Shown: positions 26,324 through 35,962, counted from the stretch's first letter. The stretch: DNA of 64,000 bases from Bordetella genomosp. 9 (GCF_002119725.1 NZ_CP021109.1:3596001-3660000), one strand, 5' to 3'. Translations and numbers: made by a program. Notes: a model not told the origin generated them from the letters alone.

Positions 26324-27133
26324 TCAGGCCGGCGGGGTCAGCCGACCGCCCAGCCGCACGACTTCGTCACGAAGATACGCCATGGCTTCGGCCGCAGCCG
26401 CCGGCTCGCCCTTGACGCCCAGATCGATATGCGGCGACTTGCCATCCTCTCCTACGCTGGGCAGGCTGAAGGCCTTCACCCCGGGCCATCGGGCCTGCAG
26501 CGCGTCCATCACGGGCGCGATGCGGGACTCTGGAAGGCCATAGACCAGGAAAGCATGTTCCGCGTGCGCGGTCCGGTGGTGCAGATCGCGGTAACGGGTA
26601 TCCAGCGTCCATTCCAGCATCGGCCACGCCATGACCGGGAAACCCGGAACAAAAGTATGGTCGCGGATGAAAAAACCAGGGATGCGGTTGTAGGGGTTGG
26701 GCACGATCTCACACCCCTCGGGAAAGCGCCCCATTTCAAGCCTGCGCTGGTTTTCCGGCGTGCTCATGTCGGTCGTGCCCTGGCCCTTCGCCGCCATCTC
26801 GGCGCAGCGCAACGTGATCTCGCGTTCCGCTTCGGGATGCAGCGCCAGCGGCAAGTCCAGCGCGGCGGCGGCCGCCTGACGTGTATGGTCGTCAGGGGTT
26901 GCCCCGATGCCGCCACAGGAAAAGACGATGTCGCCGCTGGCGAAACTGCGCCGGAATGCCGCCGTCAGGGTATCGCGATCATCCGGCAGGATCTGCGTCC
27001 AGGCCAATCGCAGCCCGCGCGCGCCCAGGAGTTCGATGACCTTGGAGAAATGCTTGTCCTGCCGTCTGCCGGACAGGATTTCGTCGCCGACGATGATCAG
27101 GCCGATGCGCGGCGTCGCGGGATCCAGAGCCAT
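26324..27133 (-). CDS. Molybdopterin-binding (CinA N-terminal-like) protein
   Basis: A 269-aa cytoplasmic protein with a MoaB/MogA-type domain at residues about 8-175 (IGLIIVGDEILSGRRQDKH, VFSCGGIGATPDDHTRQA). This domain binds molybdopterin or related pterins in MogA; in CinA-like proteins it belongs to pyridine nucleotide recycling. The C-terminal amidase half of full CinA is absent, so the specific role is open. The ATG at 27133 starts the domain. The frame remains open upstream through the next gene by composition only. Confidence 0.82.
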   Translation of the reverse strand: MALDPATPRIGLIIVGDEILSGRRQDKHFSKVIELLGARGLRLAWTQILPDDRDTLTAAFRRSFASGDIVFSCGGIGATPDDHTRQAAAAALDLPLALHPEAEREITLRCAEMAAKGQGTTDMSTPENQRRLEMGRFPEGCEIVPNPYNRIPGFFIRDHTFVPGFPVMAWPMLEWTLDTRYRDLHHRTAHAEHAFLVYGLPESRIAPVMDALQARWPGVKAFSLPSVGEDGKSPHIDLGVKGEPAAAAEAMAYLRDEVVRLGGRLTPPA

Positions 27134-27174
27134 GTGGCGTCCTCTGAGCAGTGGTGAGCGGAGTCCAAGGGTGG

Positions 27175-27978
27175 TCAACGAGGCGTCATCTCGATGACTT
27201 TTTCCTGCCGCAACCGCTGCAGGGCGTCCAGTCCGTAATGCGCGAAAAGCAGCGCCGAGAACACGGGCAGGAAGACCCAGGCTGGCGGCAACAGGTTGAT
27301 CAGGGAGCACAGCAACCCCAATACCCAGAAACCCACGTTGTGCCGGCGCAGCAGGATGCGCCGCTCGGCGGGGCTGGCGTGCTCGACGATGGCGTCCACC
27401 CGCATCATTCGCGAGAAGGCGAAGGCCCACCAGAAAATCGACAGCAGCACCGCCATGGGGGGCACAAGCCACAACGGCAGCGTCAGCAGCCACCCGAGTG
27501 CGAATACCACGCTCACCCACCCGGCGTTCCAGATGCTGACCGCGGTGCCGAACTTGCCCTGCTTGCCGACGTCCGCGTACTCGCGCTGGCTGACATGGCG
27601 CAACACCAGGGGCATGACGAATACGGCGGCGATGGCCAGGCCCAGAATGCCGGACACCGGCAACAGGATGGCGGCCGCCGCCACGGGGACCAGATAAACC
27701 TTGAGGGAAAACAGCCCGACGGCGACCAGCCACTGATCGACATCGTTGACGACGCTCCAGGTGGAAGCCTCGTCGCGCAGCCAGTCGGTCAGCGGCGTCC
27801 AGCAAAACCACAGCAGCAGGATGGCGCCGACCAGCGCAATGAGAAACGGCAGCAGCACCGCGAAAAGCATCGCGGGGTGGCATTGCGATACGGCGGCGCG
27901 TTTGAAGGCCTGCCAGATGCCGGCCGTGCCGGCCGAGGCCGGCGCGAAGGGCGGCGTGGAATAGGAGGTTGGGGGCAT
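27175..27978 (-). CDS. EI24-domain (DUF540/CysZ-like) membrane protein
   Basis: A 267-aa inner-membrane protein with about four to six hydrophobic spans (LFAVLLPFLIALVGAILLLW; ILLPVSGILGLAIAAVFVMP; VWVFLPVFSALLFAHYGLDA-like near the end). The pattern fits the EI24 family, whose member CysZ is a sulfate permease, but no cys genes are nearby. The start is uncertain: ATG 27978 (MPPTSYST) or ATG 27999; neither has a convincing ribosome-binding site. Same orientation as the molybdopterin-binding gene, 41 bases upstream of it. Confidence 0.75.
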   Translation of the reverse strand: MPPTSYSTPPFAPASAGTAGIWQAFKRAAVSQCHPAMLFAVLLPFLIALVGAILLLWFCWTPLTDWLRDEASTWSVVNDVDQWLVAVGLFSLKVYLVPVAAAAILLPVSGILGLAIAAVFVMPLVLRHVSQREYADVGKQGKFGTAVSIWNAGWVSVVFALGWLLTLPLWLVPPMAVLLSIFWWAFAFSRMMRVDAIVEHASPAERRILLRRHNVGFWVLGLLCSLINLLPPAWVFLPVFSALLFAHYGLDALQRLRQEKVIEMTPR

Positions 27979-28037
27979 GGAGGAAGTCCGATAGCGCATC
28001 GCAGGTATGATAGTTAAAACCTCTTGCCGCCGCTCAT

Positions 28038-28418
28038 ATGTCCGCTTTCGAACCTGGAACCGACGCCCACGCCTTGCGCAATTCGCTGGATCGTCCCGAT
28101 ATCGATCTGGTGGCGTGCTTCTGCGCCGCCTGGTGCGATACCTGTCGGGAATACCGGCCCAAATTCGATGCGCTGGCGGCGCAGACGCCCGCCACAGTGT
28201 TTGCCTGGATCGACATCGAGGACCACCCGGAGCTGCTGGGCGAGGAAGACGTCGAGAACTTTCCGACGATACTGGTGCAGCGCGGTGGACGCACGGTGTT
28301 CTACGGCCCCATGCTGCCGCACATCGGTCATCTCGAGCGGCTGCTTGCCACCCTGGATGCCGGCAGCCCGGCGGTCGCCACACGGCTGCCCGATGTGCGC
28401 GGGCTGCTGGCGGCGTGA
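28038..28418 (+). CDS. Thioredoxin-like protein
   Basis: A 126-aa cytoplasmic protein with a thioredoxin fold. The redox motif is CFCAAWCDTCREYRPKF, a WCxxC site (WCDTC) differing from the WCGPC of classical thioredoxin; the cis-Pro is in ENFPTILVQRGG. No signal peptide. It is divergent from the EI24 gene with a 60-base spacer and convergent with the helicase gene. Partner proteins unknown; the altered CDTC suggests a specialised thioredoxin. Confidence 0.88.
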   Translation: MSAFEPGTDAHALRNSLDRPDIDLVACFCAAWCDTCREYRPKFDALAAQTPATVFAWIDIEDHPELLGEEDVENFPTILVQRGGRTVFYGPMLPHIGHLERLLATLDAGSPAVATRLPDVRGLLAA

Positions 28419-28433
28419 GCCGCGCCGCCGCGG

Positions 28434-29882
28434 TCAGGGCTTGCGATTGCCGCCCAGAAGCACTGCCACCTTGCGTTTGGGAGCGCCGGCGCGTTCGGCC
28501 GCGGCCTGTTCTTCGGCAGGCGGCTGCGGTGCGGGGTTGCTGGGCACGTAGGGCTTGAAGAAGAAGTCGTCCACCGGGGCCTGCCGCGAGGCCGGCTCGC
28601 CGTAGCGCCGTTCGCTCGGCCCCCGGCCGCGCGCTTCACGACGGTCGCGCCCGCCACGGGCCTCGTCGCCATGGCCGCGACTGCGCGCAACCAGCTCGGG
28701 CGGTACGTCCAGGCGGCCGCGAGGCACGGGCCGCTTGATCAGCTTTTCGATGTCCAGGAGCAGGCGTTCCTCTGACGGCGTATACAGCGCAATGGCTTCG
28801 CCCGAGGCGCCCGCGCGGCCGGTCCGGCCAATGCGGTGCACGTAGTCTTCGGCGTTATAGGGCAGGTCGTAGTTGATCACGCAAGGCACGCCGGCAACAT
28901 CGAGCCCGCGGGCCGCGACATCCGTGGCCACCAGCACTTCCAGCTGTCCAGCCTTGAAGGCCTCCAGCGCTTTCATGCGGTCGGCCTGGCTTTTGTCGCC
29001 GTGGATGGACTCCGCCTTGATGCCGTCGCGCTCGAGCTGGCGCGCCAGCCGCGCCGTGCCGATCTTCGTATTGGAAAACACGATGACCTGGTTCAGGTTG
29101 CGCGACTTCACCAGATGGACCACGGCGGCGCGCTTGCCTTCGCTGCTCATTTCGTAGGCGATCTGCGTGACCGTATCGGCCGTGGCGTTGCGCGCCGCGA
29201 CCTCGATTTCGACGGGATGCTGCAGATAGGAACGGGCCAGCTTGCGGATTTCATTGCTGAACGTCGCCGAAAAAAGCAGGTTCTGGCGTTGCGTCGGCAG
29301 CAGCCGGATGATGCGTTCCAGGTCGGGCAGGAAGCCCATGTCCAGCATGCGGTCCGCTTCATCCAGAACCAGGATGCCGACCTGGCTCAAGTTGACGTTC
29401 TTCTGCTCGACGTGATCGAGCAGGCGGCCGGGCGTGGCGACCAGCACTTCGCAGCCGTTGCGCAGGCTTTCCTTCTGTGGTCCGATATCCACGCCGCCGA
29501 ACACCACGGCCGAACGCAAGGGCGTGCGCTTGCTGTAGCGCTTGACGCTTTCGGCGACCTGATCGGCCAACTCGCGCGTGGGCGTCAGAATGAGCGCGCG
29601 CACCGGATGCCGCGCCGGCGACGCGCTGGTGTTGGCCAACGGCATCAGGCGATGCAGGATGGGGAGCGTGAAGGCGGCCGTCTTGCCGGTGCCGGTCTGT
29701 GCCGCGCCCATGACGTCTCGCCCCGCCACGACGACGGGAATCGCCTGGGCCTGGATGGGCGTTGGAGTCGTGTACCCCGTTTCGGCAATGGAAGCCAGTA
29801 GCAGAGGGTGCAGGCCGAAGTCGGAAAACGCGAGAGCGGGCGCATCCGTGGACGACGCTGCGGAAGAATTGGATTCAGTCAT
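28434..29882 (-). CDS. rhlE: DEAD-box RNA helicase, RhlE type
   Basis: A 482-aa ATP-dependent RNA helicase. Q motif GYTTPTPIQAQAIPVV, motif I AQTGTGKTAAFTLP, Ia PTRELADQ, II VLDEADRMLDMG, III SATFS, and VI HRIGRTGRAG are all intact. The C-terminal tail of about 90 residues is rich in Arg/Gly/Glu (SRGHGDEARGGRDRREARGR) and ends in a basic segment, the usual RNA-binding tail. Likely roles are ribosome assembly and RNA decay. A 130-base gap upstream contains its promoter region. Confidence 0.92.
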   Translation of the reverse strand: MTESNSSAASSTDAPALAFSDFGLHPLLLASIAETGYTTPTPIQAQAIPVVVAGRDVMGAAQTGTGKTAAFTLPILHRLMPLANTSASPARHPVRALILTPTRELADQVAESVKRYSKRTPLRSAVVFGGVDIGPQKESLRNGCEVLVATPGRLLDHVEQKNVNLSQVGILVLDEADRMLDMGFLPDLERIIRLLPTQRQNLLFSATFSNEIRKLARSYLQHPVEIEVAARNATADTVTQIAYEMSSEGKRAAVVHLVKSRNLNQVIVFSNTKIGTARLARQLERDGIKAESIHGDKSQADRMKALEAFKAGQLEVLVATDVAARGLDVAGVPCVINYDLPYNAEDYVHRIGRTGRAGASGEAIALYTPSEERLLLDIEKLIKRPVPRGRLDVPPELVARSRGHGDEARGGRDRREARGRGPSERRYGEPASRQAPVDDFFFKPYVPSNPAPQPPAEEQAAAERAGAPKRKVAVLLGGNRKP

Positions 29883-30013
29883 TGGTTAGGCAGATACCGG
29901 CCCCGTACAAGCACGGAAACAGTAAGAATTGGGCCCGGTTTGCTGTGGATAAGTCGATTTTAGCGCAGCCGGGCGCCGGCATCAGGGTACGAGCCGCTCG
30001 ATAGGGGGACGGG

Positions 30014-30355
30014 TCAGGGGGCAAGCCAGCGCAAGCCCCACAGCACCAGCATCCCGCTGACAATGACGGCCACCGCGCTGCGCGTGCGCAGAAACACCAG
30101 CGTGGCCGCAACGCCGGCCAGCAGCTTCATGTCGAGCAGCGGCCCTTCCCCGGGACGCCAGGGCAGCATGTCGGGAACGATGATGGCCGTCAGCGCCGCC
30201 GCCGGCGCGTAACGCAGGGCGCGCCGAACGCCGTCCGAAAGCGGCAGGTAGTCGCCGAACAATTGATAGCCGGCGCGCGTGATGACGCTGCAAAGCGTCA
30301 GCAGCGCAATGGCGGAATAGACATACGCGTCTTCGGCCGCAATATCCAGACTCAT
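30014..30355 (-). CDS. azlD: AzlD-family branched-chain amino acid exporter subunit
   Basis: A 113-aa inner-membrane protein with about four spans (YSAIALLTLCSVITRAGYQL; AALTAIIVPDMLPW; LLAGVAATLVFLRTRSAVAV). The small AzlD subunit works with AzlC to export branched-chain amino acids. The start at 30355 (MSLDIA) is chosen and overlaps the azlC stop by four bases, showing coupling. Confidence 0.85.
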   Translation of the reverse strand: MSLDIAAEDAYVYSAIALLTLCSVITRAGYQLFGDYLPLSDGVRRALRYAPAAALTAIIVPDMLPWRPGEGPLLDMKLLAGVAATLVFLRTRSAVAVIVSGMLVLWGLRWLAP

Positions 30356-31098
30356 GCCTTGCCCCGCCAACGGCGTTCCGCCAGCATGCCCGCCACCACG
30401 CCGGCGATGACGGCAGCGGCCAGGCCCAAGCGCAGCGGCAGCAACTGGCCTATCCAGGCTGTCAACCCTGCCGCGACGATGGCCGCCAGCATGGGCCGCG
30501 TCGTCGCCAGCGGTACGGTAATGGCGAGCAGCGCCAGGACGGCGGCAAAATCCAGCGACCAGGCCGTGGGCACCAGCGCGCCCAGATAAATTCCGGCGAT
30601 GGAGGAGCCCTGCCAGACGAACCAGGCGGGGGTGATGGCGCCGATGAAGAACCAGATCTGTTCACGTGTGCCCTTGACCGGCGCGTCGCCGTATTTGGGG
30701 ATGAACAGAACGAAGCCCATATCCGTGGTGAAGTAGCCCAGCGCAAGCCTGCGCGGCCACGGCAGATGGCGGAAATACGGATGCAGTGCGGCGCCGAAGA
30801 TCAGGAACCGCAGATTGACGATGAAGCCGGCCGCGAAGATGAGCCAAAGCGGCGCCCCCGCGGCGATCAGGGGCAGCGAGGTCAGTTGCGCCGAACCGGC
30901 GTACAGGGCCAGGCTCATCGCGGTGGCCATCGATTCCGTCAGTCCGGACTTCACCATCGCCACGCCCGTCACCAGTCCCCACGTGCCGGTCGCGATGAAG
31001 GTTGGCGCGACCGCACGCACGCCGTCGCGCGCGGCCTTTCGCCGCTCTTGCCAAACCTGGAGATTATCGAGATCGGAGACTGCCGGTTCGGAGGACAA
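30352..31098 (-). CDS. azlC: AzlC-family branched-chain amino acid exporter
   Basis: A membrane protein of about 248 aa with seven or eight spans (FIATGTWGLVTGVAMVKSGL; FIVNLRFLIFGAALHPYF; LALLAITVPLATTRPMLAAI), the large subunit of the AzlCD exporter. The start is unclear: TTG at 31098 (LSSEPAVSDLDNL) is my choice, while the first in-frame ATG at 31242 would add 48 Arg/Pro-rich residues of noncoding character and reach into the ilvE promoter. It is divergent from ilvE, so a branched-chain exporter and a branched-chain aminotransferase share an upstream region. Confidence 0.82.
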   Translation of the reverse strand: MSSEPAVSDLDNLQVWQERRKAARDGVRAVAPTFIATGTWGLVTGVAMVKSGLTESMATAMSLALYAGSAQLTSLPLIAAGAPLWLIFAAGFIVNLRFLIFGAALHPYFRHLPWPRRLALGYFTTDMGFVLFIPKYGDAPVKGTREQIWFFIGAITPAWFVWQGSSIAGIYLGALVPTAWSLDFAAVLALLAITVPLATTRPMLAAIVAAGLTAWIGQLLPLRLGLAAAVIAGVVAGMLAERRWRGKA

Positions 31099-31191
31099 GT
31101 TGGGCCTGGCGCGGTAATGGGAAGCGGGCGCGGAAAACGGGCACGGGCCGCGGGCGCGCGGCGGCCGTCTTTGGCGGCGGCTCGTTGCCGC

Positions 31192-31206
31192 GCCCCATAT
31201 TGGGGC
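31192..31206. promoter_or_regulatory. Palindrome in the azlC-ilvE divergent region
   Basis: GCCCCA-TAT-TGGGGC, 6-bp perfect arms, 53 bases before the ilvE start. It is a possible operator for a regulator of branched-chain amino acid genes; no regulator is adjacent and this is inference. Confidence 0.35.
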
Positions 31207-31258
31207 ATATTGTAGCCGCCCCCTTGATACAATAGCGCGCACTCATAGGAGAACGCAC

Positions 31259-32179
31259 ATGTCGATGGCCGACCGCGACGGATTCATCTGGTATGACGGC
31301 AAACTGGTCCCCTGGCGCGAGGCTACCACCCACGTCCTGACCCATTCGCTGCACTACGGATTGTCCGTATTCGAAGGAGTGCGGGCCTACAAAACCGACA
31401 GCGGCACAGCGATCTTCCGGCTGAAGGAACACACCAAGCGGCTGTTCAACTCCGCTCACATCTACCAGATCCCCATGCCGTTCGACGCGGAGACGCTGGA
31501 AGCGGCGCAATGCGAAGTGGTGCGGGCCAACGGCCTGGAGTCCTGCTATTTGCGTCCGCTGGTGTTCTACGGCTCCGAAAAGATGGGCGTGTCGCCCAAG
31601 GGCGCGAAGGTCCACGTCGCCATCGCGGCCTGGCCCTGGGGCGCCTACCTGGGCGAAGAAGCGCTGGCCGAAGGCATCCGCGTCAAGGTCTCCTCCTATG
31701 CGCGTCAGCACGTCAACGTCACCATGCCGCGCGCCAAGGTCGCCACCACGTACGCCAATTCGATCATCGCCAACGCCGAGGCCCTGCAGGACGGCTACGA
31801 TGAAGCCCTGTTGCTGGACACGGAAGGCTTCGTCGCGGAAGGCGCCGGCGAGAACATCTTCCTGGTCAAGGACGGCGTGCTCGTCGAACCTGAAATCGCA
31901 TCGGCCTTGACCGGCATCACCCGTTCAACCATCCATGCCCTGGCCGCCGATCTCGGCATCCCGGTATTGACGCGCCGCCTGACCCGCGACGACGTCTACA
32001 TCGCGGACGAAGCCTTTTTTACAGGCACCGCCGCCGAAGTCACGCCCATCCGGGAAGTCGACAACCGGCGCATCGGCGCAGGCCGCCGCGGCCCCGTCAC
32101 GGAGCGCCTGCAGCAGGCCTTCTTCGACGTCGTGCACGGCCGAAACGCGAAGTACCAGGGCTGGCTGACCAAGGTTTGA
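31259..32179 (+). CDS. ilvE: Branched-chain-amino-acid aminotransferase IlvE
   Basis: Fold type IV PLP enzyme (306 aa) transferring amino groups between glutamate and the keto acids of Leu, Ile and Val. HYGLSVFEGVRAYKTDSG is the start of the family core, the PLP Lys lies in PRAKVATTYANSIIANAEAL, and GFVAEGAGENIFLVKDG and FFTGTAAEVTPIREVD are diagnostic. Length and N-terminus are normal. AGGAGAA lies seven bases before the ATG. A small zinc-finger gene follows in the same direction. Confidence 0.95.
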   Translation: MSMADRDGFIWYDGKLVPWREATTHVLTHSLHYGLSVFEGVRAYKTDSGTAIFRLKEHTKRLFNSAHIYQIPMPFDAETLEAAQCEVVRANGLESCYLRPLVFYGSEKMGVSPKGAKVHVAIAAWPWGAYLGEEALAEGIRVKVSSYARQHVNVTMPRAKVATTYANSIIANAEALQDGYDEALLLDTEGFVAEGAGENIFLVKDGVLVEPEIASALTGITRSTIHALAADLGIPVLTRRLTRDDVYIADEAFFTGTAAEVTPIREVDNRRIGAGRRGPVTERLQQAFFDVVHGRNAKYQGWLTKV

Positions 32180-32255
32180 CGCCGCGCGGCCCCCGCATCG
32201 CCATGCCGCAGGCATTCCCCGCTCACGTTACGCATCACCTGTTTCAGGAAACACC

Positions 32256-32468
32256 ATGACCGCAGCAGCCACCGCCCCCGCCCATGAAGTCATCGAGGTC
32301 GGCGCCGAAGATCTGCCCGTGTACTGCCCCAACCCCAAAGCGCCCCTATGGAGCATGCATCCGCGTGTCTTTCTGGACGTCGCGCATACCGGCAGCACGC
32401 GCTGTCCGTATTGCGGAGCCGAATACCGCTTGAAGCCCGGTACCGTTCTCACCAGCCACGGTCACTGA
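32256..32468 (+). CDS. Zinc-finger CHCC domain protein
   Basis: A 70-aa protein with the CHCC zinc motif: VYCPNP near residue 24, then MHPRVFLDV, and RCPYCGAEYRL near 50. The same domain occurs in the mitochondrial complex I subunit NDUFS6 and in short bacterial proteins of unknown role. It follows ilvE by 76 bases. Confidence 0.85.
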   Translation: MTAAATAPAHEVIEVGAEDLPVYCPNPKAPLWSMHPRVFLDVAHTGSTRCPYCGAEYRLKPGTVLTSHGH

Positions 32469-32523
32469 ACGCGGGGCCGCCAGTGCGGCCCCTTCCCTTC
32501 GATTTCCGCCCGTCCACGCCGCC

Positions 32524-32946
32524 ATGTTCGCCACGCCGCAAGAAACCGAAGACGCCTTCTACGAGGCCCTCGAGCACGCCGATCTGGCGCGCCTGATGCA
32601 AGTCTGGGCAGACGACGAGGAAATCGTATGCATCCACCCGGGCGGCCTGCGCATCGTCGGCCACGAGGCAGTGGAACAGTCGTGGCGAGCCATCCTGGCT
32701 GCCGGACCGCTGCATATCCGCCCCATGAGGCCCATGGCCATTCACCATATGGGCACCGCCGTGCACGTGCTGGTGGAACAGGTTGGCCCCGCGCGAGGGG
32801 CGGGAGACGGCATCGTCAGCTGCTACGCTACCAACATCTATCACAAAGGGCCGTCGGGCTGGCGCATGGTCATGCATCATGCGTCCGCGGCGCCGGCGGA
32901 AGCCGGCCTGCTGGATCTGAACGACGTGCCGGACATGTTGCACTAG
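32524..32946 (+). CDS. SnoaL/NTF2-like protein
   Basis: A 140-aa cytoplasmic protein of the NTF2-like cone fold (DUF4440/SnoaL type). It starts MFATPQETEDAFYEALEHAD, then LMQVWADDEEIVCIHPGG, and ends with a strand pair around NIYHKGPSGWRMVMHHAS. Such proteins bind small ligands or act as small enzymes; no catalytic residue can be assigned. It lies between the zinc-finger gene and the hydrolase and is possibly co-transcribed with them. Confidence 0.8.
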   Translation: MFATPQETEDAFYEALEHADLARLMQVWADDEEIVCIHPGGLRIVGHEAVEQSWRAILAAGPLHIRPMRPMAIHHMGTAVHVLVEQVGPARGAGDGIVSCYATNIYHKGPSGWRMVMHHASAAPAEAGLLDLNDVPDMLH

Positions 32947-32953
32947 GTGCGCT

Positions 32954-34051
32954 TTGGCCTCCGCACGCCTGGATACCTCGCCCTGCCCCGTGCCACGCTG
33001 GCTACCCGACGGGCATAGCCAGACGATCTACGCCGCCACGCTGGCGCAGTACCACCGCATCGCCTTCGTTCGCGAGCGCGTGGACACGCCCGATGGCGAC
33101 TTCATCGATATCGACTGGACCGGTCCGGGGCTATTCCCGCACAAGTCGCCCGACGGCAAGCCGGCCGTCCCGCCACCGGTCGCCACCGCCACGACGGCGG
33201 CCGCACGCTGGATCATCGACGCGGATTGGGCATCCTTGCCGCAACTGCCCGGCACGCCGGCCATGATTCTTTTCCATGGCTTGGAAGGCGGCAGCCTGAG
33301 CCGGTACGCGCAATCGATTTCGCACTACTTCCGCGCCCGCGGATGGATCGTGGCGATCGCGCATTTTCGCGGCTGCTCCGGCACGCCGAACCGGCTCGCG
33401 CGCGCGTACTATTCCGGCGACTCCGAAGAGGTCGGGTTCATGCTCGACACGGTGCGCAAGCGCGTTCCGCACGCGCGCTGGCATGCCGTCGGCGTATCGC
33501 TGGGGGGCAACGCCCTGCTGAAGTACGTCGGCGAACAAGGCCAGAACGTGGACTGGCTGGGCGGCTGCGCCGGCATTTCGGTTCCGCTGGACCTGGTCGC
33601 GGGCGGCAACAGCCTGTGCCGCGGCTTCATCAACCGGCGCATCTACAGCGCCTATTTCCTGCGCACGATGAAGCACAAGGTTCTGGAAAAGGCGCGGCGC
33701 TTTCCAGGGGCCATCGATGTCATGCGCATCGCCCACGCGCGCGACCTGCGGGATTTCGACGACGCCTATACCGCGCCGATGCACGGCTTTCGCAACGCGC
33801 TGGATTATTGGACGCGGGCGTCGAGCAAGCCATGGCTGGCGCACATCGCAGTGCCCACCCTCGTGCTGAACGCCCGCAACGATCCTTTCTTCCCGGAACC
33901 CGCCCTGCCCGGCCCGGCCGATTGTTCGCCGCACGTGGTGCTGCATCAGCCTGCCAACGGCGGTCACGCCGGCTTCCCGACAGGCCCCTTCCCCGCACAC
34001 CTGGGCTGGCTACCGCAACGCCTGGGCCGCTTTTTCGAAACCGGAGGGTAG
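32954..34051 (+). CDS. YheT-family alpha/beta hydrolase
   Basis: A 365-aa esterase-like protein. The nucleophile elbow is GVSLGGNALLKYVGE (Ser near residue 180), with the oxyanion region ILFHGLEGGSLSRYAQ and an acid/His pair in NARNDPFFPE and NGGHAGFP. This set is typical of the YheT/EMB8 branch. The substrate is unknown. It begins eight bases after the previous stop. A tandem triple-hairpin repeat begins four bases after its own stop. Confidence 0.88.
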   Translation: MASARLDTSPCPVPRWLPDGHSQTIYAATLAQYHRIAFVRERVDTPDGDFIDIDWTGPGLFPHKSPDGKPAVPPPVATATTAAARWIIDADWASLPQLPGTPAMILFHGLEGGSLSRYAQSISHYFRARGWIVAIAHFRGCSGTPNRLARAYYSGDSEEVGFMLDTVRKRVPHARWHAVGVSLGGNALLKYVGEQGQNVDWLGGCAGISVPLDLVAGGNSLCRGFINRRIYSAYFLRTMKHKVLEKARRFPGAIDVMRIAHARDLRDFDDAYTAPMHGFRNALDYWTRASSKPWLAHIAVPTLVLNARNDPFFPEPALPGPADCSPHVVLHQPANGGHAGFPTGPFPAHLGWLPQRLGRFFETGG

Positions 34052-34373
34052 GTGAGCCCACCCCCGAAGCGCTGCGCGCTTCCCCCTCAAGGGGGCGACG
34101 CCAGCGGACCGGCGGAGCCGGATCCGCGGCGTCCCGGGTCTGGGGGCACCCGTGTTCATGGGTAAGGCCGGGGGAGTCCACCCCCGAAGCGCTGCGCGCT
34201 TCCCCCTCGAGGGGGCGACGCCAGCGGACCGGCGGAGCCGGATCCGCGGCGTCCCGGGTCTGGGGGCACCCGTTTTCATGGGTAAGGTCGGGGGAGTCCA
34301 CCCCCGAAGCGCTACGCCCTTCCCCCTTGAGGGGCGACGCCAGCGGACCGGCGGAGCCGGATCCGCGGCGTCG
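34052..34373 (+). repeat. Triple-hairpin repeat, cluster B (three tandem 120-bp units)
   Basis: Exact 120-base period: units at 34051-34170, 34171-34290 and a shorter one from 34291. Each holds CCCACCCCCGAAGCGC-TGC-GCGCTTC, then CCCCCTCAAGGGGG, then CCGGCGGAGCCGGATCC, and the first two also carry a GGCACCCGT-TTCATGGGT segment. The third unit has decayed (GCTACGCCC, CCCTTGAGGGG). It lies after the YheT gene stop and before the convergent protease gene. No gene is present in 34052-34447. Confidence 0.92.
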
Positions 34374-34447
34374 CCGGGCGGGAGAGAGCTGTGCGGATTG
34401 TGGCTTCGGAGTGCTTCGCGGCTGCTCTGGTGCGTGCTCGCTGGTGC

Positions 34448-35962
34448 TCAGCCCTTGAACTTCTGCAGGAGTTGGCGTTGTGCCTCGAGCTGGTCGCGGA
34501 CTTCCTTGATCTGGACGTCGATCTGCGATGACACGTAGAAGTCGCGGGACATATCGCGGGCCTGGCGCAGTTGCGCTTCGGCTGCGGGCAAGGCGCCGAT
34601 TGCGGTGAAATAGCGGGCCATGTCGCGGCGGGCCTGGACCAGATTGCCGGTTTTCTCCTCGCTCTGCGCCAGCAGCTGATAGAAGACCGGTTCGTCCTCC
34701 CCCCATTGCTTGATCCGCTCGCGCAGGAAAGCCTGGGCGTCGGCATCGCGGCCGAGCTGCTGCAAGGCCTGGACATAGCCGATGGCGATGGCGTAGCGGC
34801 CGGGCCAGGTCTTCCAGGCGGATTCGGCGAGCGCCAATGCGCGCGCCGGATCCTTCTGGGCAGTGGCCAAATCAATGGCAAGCTTGGCGAGCTCCGGCGA
34901 GGACCGTCCGTTCGCCATCGCCAGCTTCAGATTGCGGTCGGCCTCGGCGTAGTCTTCGCGTTGCAGGGCGCCCAACGCCAGACCGTAATAAGCGGCCGAC
35001 TGCTGCACACCCGTAAGCGTGCGCGACTCGTCCTGAAACTGCTGCGTGGCCGTGCGCAGGCCCACGGTGTCCCTGCCCTGAATCACACGCATCTTGGCCC
35101 GCACGTACCAGTAGTCGTCGCTGTCCGCGTGCCGCACGGCGGGCATGGTGCGCGCGCGGTTTTCGATATCCGACATACGATCGATGGACAGCGGGTGCGT
35201 CGATGCCCAGGCCCCGCCGCCCATGCCCTCGTTCAGCCGCGAAGCGTTCATCAGCCGCTCGAACATGCGCGCCATGCCGCTCGGGTCGTAGCCGGCGCGC
35301 GTCAGCATCTGGAAACCCGCGCGGTCCGCCTCGCGCTCGGCGTCACGTGAGAAACCCAACTGCCGGTCGATGGCGGCCGCCTGGCCGAACGCGGCCACGC
35401 CCATGGCGAGATCGCCGCCACCGCCGGCCAGGGCGGCCAGCAGCGCGCCGGCCACGGACGCCAGCATGATCGCGCCGCTCTGGTTGTGCTGCGTCATGCC
35501 GCGCGCGATGTGCCGCTGCACGACGTGGCCGATTTCGTGCGCCAGCACGGCGGCCAGTTCGGATTCGCTTTGTGTGGCGACCACCAAGCCGCTGTTGACG
35601 CCGATGTACCCGCCCGGCATGGCAAAGGCGTTGATCTCGGGATCGCGGACCCCGAAGAGGTCGACGGTGGGCACGGCGCCAGGGGAAAAATTCGCGAGCT
35701 TGCGGCCCATCGACGTCAGGTACTGATCGATTTCCGGGTCGCTGATATAGGTGGGATCGCGGCGGCCTTGCGCCATGATCAGGTCACCCAGTTCGCGTTC
35801 CGTATAAGGCGACAACTGATCCGCGGACGCCGCGCCCATGGAGGGTAAGCCGACCGGCTGAGCCCGTATGGAGGATGGCGGCCCGGCGAATAATGAAGCA
35901 CAAAGCAACAGCATGAGCGGCTTGCTTACGGCAGCCACCGGGCGCGAGGTGCGTGGTTTCAT
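34448..35962 (-). CDS. bepA: M48-family periplasmic metalloprotease with TPR (BepA-like)
   Basis: A 504-aa exported zinc protease/chaperone of the outer-membrane quality-control type. Signal peptide at the start ([20 protein letters not shown]), then the M48 domain with [10 protein letters not shown] (two His and the catalytic Glu) near residue 140 and the third ligand Glu in [11 protein letters not shown]. The C-terminal half is a TPR array ([36 protein letters not shown]). In E. coli BepA acts with BAM on LptD assembly. Monocistronic by position, divergent from galU. Confidence 0.88.
   Translation of the reverse strand: MKPRTSRPVAAVSKPLMLLLCASLFAGPPSSIRAQPVGLPSMGAASADQLSPYTERELGDLIMAQGRRDPTYISDPEIDQYLTSMGRKLANFSPGAVPTVDLFGVRDPEINAFAMPGGYIGVNSGLVVATQSESELAAVLAHEIGHVVQRHIARGMTQHNQSGAIMLASVAGALLAALAGGGGDLAMGVAAFGQAAAIDRQLGFSRDAEREADRAGFQMLTRAGYDPSGMARMFERLMNASRLNEGMGGGAWASTHPLSIDRMSDIENRARTMPAVRHADSDDYWYVRAKMRVIQGRDTVGLRTATQQFQDESRTLTGVQQSAAYYGLALGALQREDYAEADRNLKLAMANGRSSPELAKLAIDLATAQKDPARALALAESAWKTWPGRYAIAIGYVQALQQLGRDADAQAFLRERIKQWGEDEPVFYQLLAQSEEKTGNLVQARRDMARYFTAIGALPAAEAQLRQARDMSRDFYVSSQIDVQIKEVRDQLEAQRQLLQKFKG

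Noticed and set aside
34010..34706. Reading frames with repeated peptide units across the 34 kb repeats
   Set aside because: The repeats are in different frames on both strands and are intergenic hairpin elements, not coding repeats.
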